Shown in pieces: positions 1 through 6,244 of a stretch of DNA of 7,778 bases. The stretch comes from Campylobacterales bacterium (GTDB lineage: Bacteria; Campylobacterota; Campylobacteria; Campylobacterales; SZUA-545). Position 1 is the first letter of the stretch; each line of letters opens with the position of its first letter. The stretch covers positions 1 through 7,778 of the forward strand of contig JAOXRY010000206.1 of NCBI GenBank assembly GCA_025800305.1, read 5' to 3'. Position numbers and translations under genes: made by a program. Below the pieces are notes generated by a model. The model searched no databases and was not told the origin of the DNA. It worked only from the letters and a program-made list of their open reading frames with translations.

Positions 1-1
1 T

Positions 2-193
2 GGAATTGATGAGGAGTATCTAAGTAAAGTATTTGATCAATACTTCTCCACAAAAGGGGAAGAAGGAACAGGTTTAGGACTTTATATGATTAAACTTTTA
101 ATTGAAGAATTAGATGGTTCCATAGAGGTCAAAAACAACGATAAAGGCGCTGTTTTTGACATAAAGCTACCTTTAACTTGTAAAAACTCTTAA
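2..193 (+). CDS. Sensor histidine kinase, C-terminal end of the ATPase domain (partial)
   Basis: This is the 3' end (63 codons and a TAA stop) of a gene that begins outside the window. The frame starting at base 2 shows the distal HATPase_c signature of two-component sensor kinases. It has an F-box-like FDQYFSTK at fragment residues 11-18, then a glycine-rich G2 box GTGLGLYMIK at 22-31 that forms part of the ATP lid. It ends with the usual beta-strand pair, in which IEVKN leads to GAVFDIKLPL. Such kinases autophosphorylate a histidine and pass the phosphate to a response regulator. The sensor, dimerisation and N-box regions lie upstream and are not visible, so neither the signal nor the partner can be stated. 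The last 21 bases overlap the end of the convergent gltX gene, and no terminator hairpin is apparent between them. The family call is firm; no specific name is justified. Confidence 0.9.
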   Translation, partial: GIDEEYLSKVFDQYFSTKGEEGTGLGLYMIKLLIEELDGSIEVKNNDKGAVFDIKLPLTCKNS

Positions 194-1564
194 TTTATTA
201 ATTCTTAATCCAATCTCATCTACACCAAACACAGCCAGACTATCTGCTAAATTTGGTCCTTTTGCTTCTCCAAAAAATGCTAGTCTAAGTGGTTTTCCTA
301 ACTCTGGCATTTTTAATTCATTGGAGGAGATAAAGCTATCAATAATTTCTTGATAATCATTTGGCAGATGTAAAGTCTCTTTCTTCTGTTCAAGCTCTAA
401 CATAAATTTATCTAAAATTTCAAAAGTATTTTCTTTGACTGTTTTAGAACAATCTTTTTCATTATAAGTTTCAGGAAAATAGACAAACTTCTTCACCTCA
501 TCTACAAGCTCTACTAAAGTTTTACCTTTCTCCTTGGCTAAATCTAACAAGATCTCCTTCTTATCATGACCAAGAAGATCTATATCGTAATTTTCTAAGG
601 CTGAAATAATGTGTTCATTATCTGTATTTTTAATATAGTGACTGTTTAGCCAAATAAGTTTTTCATAGTTATATGCTGAAGCTGATTTATTAATATTATT
701 TGGATCAAATAACTGAATCATCTCTTCTAAACTAAAGATCTCTTGATCCTTATTACTCCAGCCAAGTCTTACTAAAAAATTTAAAAGAGCTTGTGGCAAG
801 AAACCATCTTTTTTATACTCCATTACATCAGTAGCCCCATCTCTTTTAGAAAGTTTTTTCCCTTTGTCATTGTGGATCATTGGAACATGATAAAACTTAG
901 GAGTATCTAAACCTAATGCTTCATATACAACTATTTGTTTTGGCGTATTTGAAAGATGATCATCTCCTCTAATCACCTCATTAACTCCCATTAATGCATC
1001 ATCAATTGCAACAACAAAATTATATGTTGGTGTACCATCAGCTCTTGCGATGATAAAATCATCAGTTGCATCACTCCAGTTAAATACAACCTCTCCTTTT
1101 ACACCATCATTAATTGTTACTGTTCCTTCTAATGGAGCTTTAATTCTTACAACTGGCTGAATTCCTTCTACAGCTGGTAAACTACCGTCTCTATATCTTC
1201 CATCATATCTTGGTCTCTCACCATTTGCTTGTTGTGTCTCTCTTAAACTTTCCAACTCTTCTTTTGACATATAGCAATAATATGCTTTTCCTTGATCTAG
1301 TAGTTTTTGTACATACTTTTTATAAAGCTCAAATCTCTCTGATTGATACACAATCTCATCATCACTATCCATGCCTAGCCATTTGAAAGCCTCTAAAATA
1401 GCATCGGTTGCTTCCTGTGAGTTTCTACTAAGATCCGTATCTTCTATTCTTAAAAGAAATTTTCCATTATTTTTTCTCGCCCATAACCAACTAAATAAAG
1501 CGGTTCTAAGACCTCCTATATGAAGGTATCCTGTTGGAGATGGGGCAAATCTTGTTACTGTCAT
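173..1564 (-). CDS. gltX: Glutamyl-tRNA synthetase (GltX1 type)
   Basis: This cytoplasmic class I aminoacyl-tRNA synthetase attaches glutamate to tRNA using ATP. The 463-residue length is normal for the family. The Rossmann-fold motif HIGG (the HIGH signature) is at residues 15-18 after FAPSPTGYL, the conserved RIEDTD is at 39-44, and the KMSKS-type loop is KLSKR at 237-241, followed by DGATDVM. The zinc site seen in some bacterial enzymes appears degenerate: the region reads YYCYMSKEE around residue 97, with one Cys instead of a CxC pair. Campylobacterota such as Helicobacter carry two GltX paralogues, and GltX2 mischarges tRNA(Gln) for later amidation by GatCAB. From memory this sequence resembles the GltX1 (tRNA-Glu) form, but the second copy is not in the window. 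The ATG start sits 5 bases after a weak GGAA, and the protein begins directly with the conserved VTRFAPSPTG, so the start is secure. The 3' end overlaps the kinase gene tail-to-tail. Confidence 0.97.
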   Translation of the reverse strand: MTVTRFAPSPTGYLHIGGLRTALFSWLWARKNNGKFLLRIEDTDLSRNSQEATDAILEAFKWLGMDSDDEIVYQSERFELYKKYVQKLLDQGKAYYCYMSKEELESLRETQQANGERPRYDGRYRDGSLPAVEGIQPVVRIKAPLEGTVTINDGVKGEVVFNWSDATDDFIIARADGTPTYNFVVAIDDALMGVNEVIRGDDHLSNTPKQIVVYEALGLDTPKFYHVPMIHNDKGKKLSKRDGATDVMEYKKDGFLPQALLNFLVRLGWSNKDQEIFSLEEMIQLFDPNNINKSASAYNYEKLIWLNSHYIKNTDNEHIISALENYDIDLLGHDKKEILLDLAKEKGKTLVELVDEVKKFVYFPETYNEKDCSKTVKENTFEILDKFMLELEQKKETLHLPNDYQEIIDSFISSNELKMPELGKPLRLAFFGEAKGPNLADSLAVFGVDEIGLRINKLRVFTS

Positions 1565-1574
1565 TCTATTTCCG

Positions 1575-1606
1575 TTTTATTGTGTTTTGGGGAATTTTAC
1601 TATAAT
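1575..1606 (+). promoter_or_regulatory. Probable yjdM promoter, Campylobacter-type
   Basis: A perfect TATAAT lies at 1601-1606. Upstream there is no good -35 hexamer, but TTTT tracts begin at 1575, 1585 and 1595, exactly 10 bases apart and on one helical face. Periodic T-tracts replacing the -35 box are a known property of sigma-70-type promoters in Campylobacter. Transcription would begin near 1613, leaving a leader of about 70 bases before the GTG start of yjdM. Confidence 0.6.
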
Positions 1607-1627
1607 GTAGCAAAAATGGGTCTTGAA
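1599..1627 (-). promoter_or_regulatory. Probable gltX promoter
   Basis: On the minus strand TATAGT (bases 1604-1599) matches the vegetative -10 consensus at five of six positions and lies about 35 bases before the gltX start codon. A weak TTCAAG (1627-1622) stands 17 bases upstream of it. TAAAAT (1599-1594) is an alternative -10 box. The element physically overlaps the TATAAT of the opposite-strand yjdM promoter, so both genes may be driven from one short divergent region. This is inferred from motif and position only. Confidence 0.4.
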
Positions 1628-1685
1628 AAGATCACCAAGGGTACGAGAACCCACTGTTCTAAAAGAAATAAATAAAGGTTTAAAA
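1613..1685 (+). other. yjdM leader with small stem-loops and a possible upstream ORF
   Basis: This is the stretch between the inferred transcription start and the GTG of yjdM. It can fold into a six-pair stem with one G-U pair (1619-1624 with 1628-1633) and a five-pair stem, AGAAC with GTTCT (1646-1650 with 1656-1660). An ATG at 1616 opens a 19-codon frame whose TAA (1673-1675) overlaps the yjdM ribosome binding site. No ribosome binding site precedes that ATG. The stems are short and could be chance, so attenuation or translational coupling is only a possibility. Confidence 0.25.
1674..1678 (+). promoter_or_regulatory. Ribosome binding site that fixes the yjdM start
   Basis: AAAGG at 1674-1678 lies 7 bases before the GTG at 1686. 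The same frame is open back to a TTG at 1623, but that codon has no purine-rich site before it and would add 21 residues absent from E. coli YjdM. This site therefore decides in favour of the internal GTG. Confidence 0.7.
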
Positions 1686-2015
1686 GTGAGTCAACTACCA
1701 AACTGTCCTAAATGTGACTGTGAATATACATATGAAGATGGAGAGCTTTTAATCTGTCCAGAGTGTGCGTATGAGTGGTCTTTAAGTGAAACTGAAGAGA
1801 AGGTAATTAAAGATTCCAACGGAAATGTTTTACAAGATGGAGATAGTGTTACAGTTATAAAAGATCTTAAGGTTAAAGGATCTTCAAACCCTGTTAAAGT
1901 TGGAACAAAAGTTAAAAACATAAGACTAAATTATGATAGTGACCATGATATCGATTGTAAAATTGATGGCTTTGGAGCCATGGGACTTAAATCACAGTTT
2001 GTAAAAAAGATATAA
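1686..2015 (+). CDS. yjdM: Zinc-ribbon protein YjdM/PhnA family
   Basis: This is a small cytoplasmic protein of 109 residues when read from the GTG; the E. coli homologue, as I recall it, is 111 and begins at the equivalent place. The N-terminus is a zinc ribbon with Cys pairs at residues 7/10 and 24/27 (CPKC, then CPEC followed by AYEW). The rest is the compact PhnA/YjdM domain with the characteristic DANGN-like turn (here DSNGN), DGDSVTVIKDLKVKGSS, GTKVKNIRL and a final IDCKIDGFG segment. The family was once named after alkylphosphonate uptake because of its position in E. coli, but that role is not supported, and it is unrelated to phosphonoacetate hydrolase, also called PhnA. Its biochemical function is unknown. 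No phosphonate genes are nearby. It appears to be a single-gene unit between its own promoter and the next promoter at 2027. The longer 130-residue version from TTG 1623 is unlikely. Confidence 0.9.
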   Translation: MSQLPNCPKCDCEYTYEDGELLICPECAYEWSLSETEEKVIKDSNGNVLQDGDSVTVIKDLKVKGSSNPVKVGTKVKNIRLNYDSDHDIDCKIDGFGAMGLKSQFVKKI

Positions 2016-2026
2016 ATCACCATTCA

Positions 2027-2054
2027 TTGCAAAACATTGTTTTTACGGTATAAT
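2027..2054 (+). promoter_or_regulatory. Probable promoter of the PAS-domain gene
   Basis: A perfect TATAAT at 2049-2054 follows TTGCAA (2027-2032, four of six matches to TTGACA) with a 16-base spacer and a T5 tract just before the -10. Transcription would start near 2061, giving a leader of about 26 bases that contains GAGGGA (2075-2080), which is 6 bases before the GTG at 2087. No terminator hairpin is seen between yjdM and this element, so some readthrough is possible. Confidence 0.6.
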
Positions 2055-2086
2055 CCTGATTATAAGAATTGTATGAGGGAACCTAA

Positions 2087-3529
2087 GTGTCAATAAGTTC
2101 AGCTGAAAAGCTATTAGAAGAGTACAAAAAAGTAGTAGATGTTTCATCAATAGTTTCAATGACAAATCCTAAAGGTTATATTACCTATGCAAATGATGCT
2201 TTTTGTGAAATTAGTGGATTTAAAAGAGAAGAACTTATTGGATCTAATCATAACTTGGTAAGACACCCTGATATGCCTTCATCTGCTTTTAAAGAGATGT
2301 GGGAAACAATCCAATCCAAAAATGTTTGGAAAGGGATTGTTAAAAATAAGAAAAAAGATGGTTCTTATTACTATGTATCTGCTACAGTAGTTCCAATAAT
2401 TAATAAACAAGAACAAGTAGAACAATATATTGCCCTTAGACAAGATGTAACAGAGCTTATGGAACTAACAAATAAGTTAGAAGAAAGAGTTACTGAAGAA
2501 GTAGAAAAAAATAGAGAAAAAGATGCTAGGAGCCTTGAGACCTTTAGAAATTTTCTCAACTCTAGCCCTAACCCTATTATTGTTTATGATAAAGAAAAAG
2601 TAGAATTTGTCAATGATAATTTTTTAGATAAACTAACTCTCTCTAGAGAAGATGTGTGTGGAAAATTCTACAACTTAGAGTCAATTCTTGAAGAAAGAGA
2701 TGGATTTCTCTCCTCTCTAAATAAGATCAGTAAAAACTACAGAGAAAATAAGATTTCTATTAAATCTTCCAAGGGAAGAAGAATTTACTATTTAATAGAA
2801 AATGAAATCCAATCTACAACAGGTAGTCTACTAAGAATGTTTACATTTAATGATATCACTCTTAATGAGTACCAAAAACTAAAGATTAAAAATTATAGCA
2901 ATAGATTAGAAGACTTTATTTCAAGAAGGGCGAAAAAAGACTCTTTAGTAGAAGAAAAGTCTAAGACAATTAAAGAAGAAACTACGCCAGAACAACCAAA
3001 AGAAAAAAGAGATCTTACAAAAGAAGAGATGGATGTTTTAAAAGCGTCTCGTTCAGGAAAAGCTTTTAGTGCTGTGGAATACTCAGCAGAAGTTGATGAA
3101 TATGTAAAAGAAGAACTACAAGAGCTACAAGAAATAGAAAACGAAGTAGAAGAAATTATTACAGAGTACGAAGAAGATAACCATATCTCTCACATTCACT
3201 CTATTTCAAACCGTTACTCTAAATACGCTTCAATAATTAATGGTCTTTTTGAGTTTAGAGATCTAGCTTTTGCGATTAACTCTCTTGCCAATCTCCTTAG
3301 TGAACTTGATGATACAATGCTTGATCCATCACAACAAAAAAAATTAGGAATTTTTATAGGAAGTTTAATACAAGATCTAGCCAACTGGAGAAGATCTATT
3401 TTTGTAGAACAAAGTGCCTTAGATATTCACTACCTTGACAGTTCTCTATTTAGTACAATTTTGCAACTAGAAGGAGCAATTAACGTTCAAGAAGAAATAG
3501 ATGAAGAGGATGAATTAGAACTTTTCTAG
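2087..3529 (+). CDS. Aer/CetB-like PAS sensor protein with an unrecognised C-terminal domain
   Basis: This is a soluble protein of 480 residues with no membrane segment. Residues about 15-125 form a PAS domain of the Aer aerotaxis type: NHNLVRHPDMP (54-64), AFKEMW (67-72), then W81, KGIVKN and KKDGSYYYV, ending in the PAC-like ALRQDVTE. Aer uses such a domain to bind FAD and sense redox state; R59, H60, D62 and W72 align by eye with residues important there, so flavin binding is plausible but inferred. A heptad-like charged helix (about 125-150) leads to a weaker PAS-like segment (about 152-260). A Lys/Glu-rich linker (285-320) precedes a helical domain at about 335-465, with DLANWRRSIF (430-439), DIHYLD (446-451) and an acidic tail. 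No kinase, GGDEF, EAL, methyl-accepting or response-regulator motif is visible, so the output is unknown. The GTG start has a good ribosome binding site (GAGGGA). The stop overlaps the convergent pseudouridine synthase gene by 15 bases. Confidence 0.85.
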   Translation: MSISSAEKLLEEYKKVVDVSSIVSMTNPKGYITYANDAFCEISGFKREELIGSNHNLVRHPDMPSSAFKEMWETIQSKNVWKGIVKNKKKDGSYYYVSATVVPIINKQEQVEQYIALRQDVTELMELTNKLEERVTEEVEKNREKDARSLETFRNFLNSSPNPIIVYDKEKVEFVNDNFLDKLTLSREDVCGKFYNLESILEERDGFLSSLNKISKNYRENKISIKSSKGRRIYYLIENEIQSTTGSLLRMFTFNDITLNEYQKLKIKNYSNRLEDFISRRAKKDSLVEEKSKTIKEETTPEQPKEKRDLTKEEMDVLKASRSGKAFSAVEYSAEVDEYVKEELQELQEIENEVEEIITEYEEDNHISHIHSISNRYSKYASIINGLFEFRDLAFAINSLANLLSELDDTMLDPSQQKKLGIFIGSLIQDLANWRRSIFVEQSALDIHYLDSSLFSTILQLEGAINVQEEIDEEDELELF

Positions 3530-4450
3530 GTTCCTTTTTAAAAACTCTTCATTAAAAAAACCACCATCATTCTCTATATAAAACTTAGCCTTGTGGGAAA
3601 ACTTTAGATTCCAAGCATGAAGCATTACTCTTTTTGCTCCAGTTCTCTCTACTCTAGACTCTACATCCATCATTTTTCCATCAAGATAGTCATTGGCAAC
3701 TTGAACATCCACCCCATAAAAAGGATCTCCTAAAATTCTATGTCCAATATGGGATAGATGAATTCTTATCTGATGAGTTCTTCCTGTAATTGGGTAAGCG
3801 TTCACTAACGTGATATCTAACTCTTCATAATACTCTATAGGAGTAACAAAAGTTCTTGACTTTGCTCCATCTTTATTAATCTCACTTAAAACCCTAGGAG
3901 TTGGATCTTCTGGATGTCTATTGTTATTCATTCCAATTAGTATTGGAGCGTCAATAAGTCTCTCTTTTTTTAAGTTTCCTTCTACCAAAGCTAGATAATT
4001 TTTCTCAATATCTTTTTCTACAAAGAGATTTTTTAACTGCTTTTCTGCTTTTTTATTCTTACTGGCAATGACTAGTCCACTGGTCTCTCTATCGATTCTA
4101 TGGACAAGGTTTGCCAAATGTCCATATAGATGTTTAATATCATCAACCAAGGATGACTCTACATGAAACCCATTTTGGTGTACAAGCATCCCAGAAGGCT
4201 TATTAAATACAGCAAAATCTTTAGTCCCAAAGATTGGCTCTAATCCGCTGGGAGTTGGCTCATGATACATCACTTCAAGCTTTCCTGCAATTGGTACAGC
4301 TTTTTTAATGATTACTTCCCCATCCATGAGAACACGACCTTTATCAATAAGCCTTGCTACAACTGAGAATGGAAGATTAAGTTTTTCTGCTAAGTAGAAA
4401 TTTACTTTTACTGGCTCAGTGACCTCAAAAGTTTTCGTTACATAAGCCAT
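3515..4450 (-). CDS. RluA-family 23S rRNA/tRNA pseudouridine synthase
   Basis: This 311-residue enzyme isomerises uridine to pseudouridine in structured RNA. The N-terminus (about 15-62) looks like a degenerate S4 RNA-binding module (VNFYLAEKLNLPFSVVARLI, then KGRVLMDG). The catalytic domain starts with FAVFNKPSGMLVH (79-91). The active-site motif is HRIDRETSGL (117-126), with D120 as the catalytic aspartate, and the family motif TGRTHQIRIHL is at 222-232, followed by GHRILGDPFYG. It cannot be assigned to RluA, RluC, RluD or TruC from sequence alone, so the target uridine is unknown. The start codon overlaps the dnaX stop as TAATG on the minus strand, so expression is probably by translational coupling from the dnaX message. 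No separate promoter was recognised. The end runs 15 bases into the PAS gene on the other strand. Confidence 0.93.
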   Translation of the reverse strand: MAYVTKTFEVTEPVKVNFYLAEKLNLPFSVVARLIDKGRVLMDGEVIIKKAVPIAGKLEVMYHEPTPSGLEPIFGTKDFAVFNKPSGMLVHQNGFHVESSLVDDIKHLYGHLANLVHRIDRETSGLVIASKNKKAEKQLKNLFVEKDIEKNYLALVEGNLKKERLIDAPILIGMNNNRHPEDPTPRVLSEINKDGAKSRTFVTPIEYYEELDITLVNAYPITGRTHQIRIHLSHIGHRILGDPFYGVDVQVANDYLDGKMMDVESRVERTGAKRVMLHAWNLKFSHKAKFYIENDGGFFNEEFLKRNLEKF

Positions 4451-6171
4451 TAGACCTTGGATATAACCCTAATGCCTTCTGGTTCAAAAAGCTCTATAGC
4501 TTTTTCAACAAAAGGATCTTTCATAATATCTTCTGGAGACTCTTTTTTCGGTTCTGGATTAATCCCTGCATTTGCCATAACACAGCTTCCTCCATTAATA
4601 CCTTCACCTGTTTTATCATCATTTGATGGCTGTTCTACAGACTCCTGTCGGGGTTCTTCCTTTATAGGTTCTGGCTCTTTATCACAAGGATTCATCTTGA
4701 CAGATGTTCCAATTCCAAAGACTTCATCAATAAGTTGTTTAATTGTTGCCCAGTATTGTTTCAACATCTGTTTACATTCGCCGTCAACACAACTAATCCA
4801 AGTAAGCTCTCCATCAGTGTAGCTTACAAACTCAACTCCACCTTTAAAACAAGTTCCCAGTTCAAAGTTTCTATCAAATAATTTATCTACAAGATCATCA
4901 AACTTTCTTGAATAATCAACTTCTGGAGCCTTTGGAGGTTCTGGTTTTGCTACAGGCTCAGGTTTTTGAACTTGAGTTTGAGGCTGAACAGACTCTGGTG
5001 TTACTTGTTCTTGAACTGGCGTTGTAGGAGTAGGCTCTTCAGCAGTAGGTTGAGCCACTGTTTGCTGTGGCTGTGGTACTGCTTTTTTTTCTGGTAGTTT
5101 TTCTATTTGTGCTTCTAACTTACCAATCTCCTCATCAATTGCATTAGTCTTTAAAGCCTCAATCATCTTAAGAACAGTAAGACCAAGAACAAATCCACTA
5201 TCAGCTCCAACAGCTAAAAGAGACTTTCCATCACTTACAACTCTAAAAAATCTATCTAAAATAAAAGTTGTAAATCTTCTATCTCCTCTAATTAGCTTCT
5301 CTTTTAAAAAGCTCATCAGTTCATCAATAAGCATCTCGCTGTCATAATCTTCAATAGAAGCAACCAGTTCCAATGCTTTTTCTCTATCTTTTTCTAAAAT
5401 CCTGTCAAAGAAATACTCAATCTGCTTAGGATCCAAAATCCCAAGCATTGATACTACACCATTGGTATCAATATCGCCTTTACAAAATACAATAGCTTGA
5501 TCTAATAGTGTAAGGGTATCTCTTAAAGATCCGTTTCCACTTCTTGCTATTATCTCTAATGCTTTCTCTTCAAAGTTTACATTTTCGATATTTAAAATAT
5601 TCTCCAAATGTCTTAGAACATCCCCTTGTGGGATCTTTTTAAATCTAAAATGCTGAGTTCTTGAAAGAATAGTTGGCGGTAACTTCAATGGATCTGTAGT
5701 TGCCAAAATAAATTTTACAAACTCTGGTGGCTCTTCCAGTGTTTTTAATAAAGCATTAAAAGCCTCTTTTGTAAGCATATGAACTTCATCGATAATAAAG
5801 ATCTTATACCTTGCCATGGAAGGTTTATATCTTGTCTGTTCTATTAGATCTCTAATATCATCAATCTTTCTGTTACTTGCACCATCCATCTCTATAATAT
5901 CAATATGTTTTCCTATATTAGCGGCAAGACAGTTCTCACATTTTTCACAAGAACTGTGACTGACACCTTCTTGACAAATAAGTGCTTTTGCAAAGATCCT
6001 AGCTGTTGATGTTTTTCCACTTCCTCTAAGACCTGAGAAAAGGTAAGCATGGGAAAGTTTATCTGAATCAAGAGCTAACTCTAAAGTCTGACTAATACTC
6101 TTTTGTCCAACAAGTTCATCAAACTTTTTTGGTCTATATTTTAGTGCTAAAACTTTTTTATCTTGACTCAT
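4450..6171 (-). CDS. dnaX: DNA polymerase III tau (and possibly gamma) subunit
   Basis: This is the clamp-loader ATPase of the replisome, which loads the sliding clamp and, as full-length tau, tethers polymerase and helicase. The 573-residue product opens with the typical VLALKYRPKKFDELVGQ. The Walker A motif GLRGSGKT is at 47-54, four zinc-binding cysteines are at 66, 75, 78 and 81, and Walker B IFIIDEVH is at 124-131. The conserved LEEPPE is at 145-150 and the sensor-1 region LATTD at 156-160. The arginine-finger motif is SRT (170-172), where many bacteria have SRC. Domain III ends near 355. A Pro/Gln/Glu-rich linker (364-418), a folded tau-specific part (about 419-495), a second acidic linker and a C-terminal DPFVEKAIELF segment follow. 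An A8 run with a downstream stem-loop sits exactly at the domain III/linker boundary (see separate entry). The purine-rich AGAGAG before the ATG is close (about 3 bases), but the N-terminal alignment secures the start. It is the first gene of an operon with the pseudouridine synthase. Confidence 0.97.
   Translation of the reverse strand: MSQDKKVLALKYRPKKFDELVGQKSISQTLELALDSDKLSHAYLFSGLRGSGKTSTARIFAKALICQEGVSHSSCEKCENCLAANIGKHIDIIEMDGASNRKIDDIRDLIEQTRYKPSMARYKIFIIDEVHMLTKEAFNALLKTLEEPPEFVKFILATTDPLKLPPTILSRTQHFRFKKIPQGDVLRHLENILNIENVNFEEKALEIIARSGNGSLRDTLTLLDQAIVFCKGDIDTNGVVSMLGILDPKQIEYFFDRILEKDREKALELVASIEDYDSEMLIDELMSFLKEKLIRGDRRFTTFILDRFFRVVSDGKSLLAVGADSGFVLGLTVLKMIEALKTNAIDEEIGKLEAQIEKLPEKKAVPQPQQTVAQPTAEEPTPTTPVQEQVTPESVQPQTQVQKPEPVAKPEPPKAPEVDYSRKFDDLVDKLFDRNFELGTCFKGGVEFVSYTDGELTWISCVDGECKQMLKQYWATIKQLIDEVFGIGTSVKMNPCDKEPEPIKEEPRQESVEQPSNDDKTGEGINGGSCVMANAGINPEPKKESPEDIMKDPFVEKAIELFEPEGIRVISKV
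5039..5090 (-). promoter_or_regulatory. Candidate dnaX frameshift or transcript-slippage signal (tau/gamma switch)
   Basis: On the minus strand eight A residues (5090-5083) are read as GAA AAA AAA, giving the heptamer A AAA AAA in the phase needed for tandem -1 slippage over codons 362-363. Directly after it, GCAGTA (5082-5077) pairs with TACTGC (5047-5042), extendable by one A-T pair. Inside, AGCCAC (5072-5067) pairs with GTGGCT (5058-5053) around an 8-base loop; the internal loop is CCAC against CAACC. In the -1 frame 14 codons (Ser-Ser-Thr-Thr and onward) lead to TGA at 5041-5039. This predicts a gamma protein of about 377 residues holding only domains I-III. Insertion of one A by RNA polymerase gives the same frame. 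E. coli dnaX frameshifts at A AAA AAG, and Thermus dnaX uses slippage at an A run. No Shine-Dalgarno-like stimulator is seen upstream. The geometry is read directly; the function is inferred. Confidence 0.65.
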
Positions 6172-6196
6172 TTTCTCTCTTTTTTAGTAAAAGATG

Positions 6197-6224
6197 ATTA
6201 TATCAAATTTAAGATCTACTTAAA
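6197..6224 (-). promoter_or_regulatory. Probable dnaX promoter
   Basis: On the minus strand a perfect TATAAT (6202-6197) lies about 25 bases before the dnaX start codon. A weak TTTAAG (6224-6219) sits 16 bases upstream as a possible -35, and T/A-rich tracts lie further up. Transcription would begin near 6190. The element would drive dnaX and the coupled pseudouridine synthase gene. It coincides with a long inverted repeat, described separately. Confidence 0.6.
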
Positions 6225-6227
6225 TTT
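6205..6227. repeat. Perfect 9+9 inverted repeat in the dnaX promoter
   Basis: The left arm AAATTTAAG (6205-6213) and right arm CTTAAATTT (6219-6227) are exact reverse complements separated by ATCTA. The repeat fills the spacer and the -35 position of the dnaX promoter, where a bound dimeric repressor would block RNA polymerase. It also lies between the divergent genes dnaX and the 6284 gene. The arms are pure A/T except for one G-C pair, so in such AT-rich DNA chance is a real alternative. The symmetry is seen; the operator role is inferred. Confidence 0.45.
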
Positions 6228-6244
6228 AAAAACTTGTTATTATT

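Noticed and set aside
1623..1685. N-terminal extension of yjdM from the TTG codon
   Set aside because: There is no ribosome binding site before the TTG, the family protein starts at the zinc ribbon, and a good site precedes the GTG at 1686.
1691..1921. Open frame on the minus strand across yjdM
   Set aside because: It lies opposite a well-supported conserved gene and its translation has no recognisable family features, so it is a shadow frame.
1686..2015. Phosphonate metabolism function for the PhnA-named gene
   Set aside because: The name is historical. The sequence is the YjdM zinc-ribbon family, not phosphonoacetate hydrolase, and no phosphonate genes are in the window.
2371..2559. Minus-strand open frame within the PAS gene
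   Set aside because: It is a short Ser-rich shadow opposite the coiled-coil segment, with no sign of its own expression.
3336..3343. A second A8 run, read as CAA AAA AAA, in the PAS gene as a frameshift site
   Set aside because: No stem-loop follows it, it lies inside the C-terminal domain rather than at a domain boundary, and AT-rich coding DNA is expected to contain such runs. It serves as a control that makes the dnaX site stand out.
4457..4822. Open frame on the plus strand across the 3' end of dnaX
   Set aside because: The Ser/Pro-rich translation mirrors the low-complexity acidic/Pro linker of DnaX on the other strand, so it is not an independent gene.
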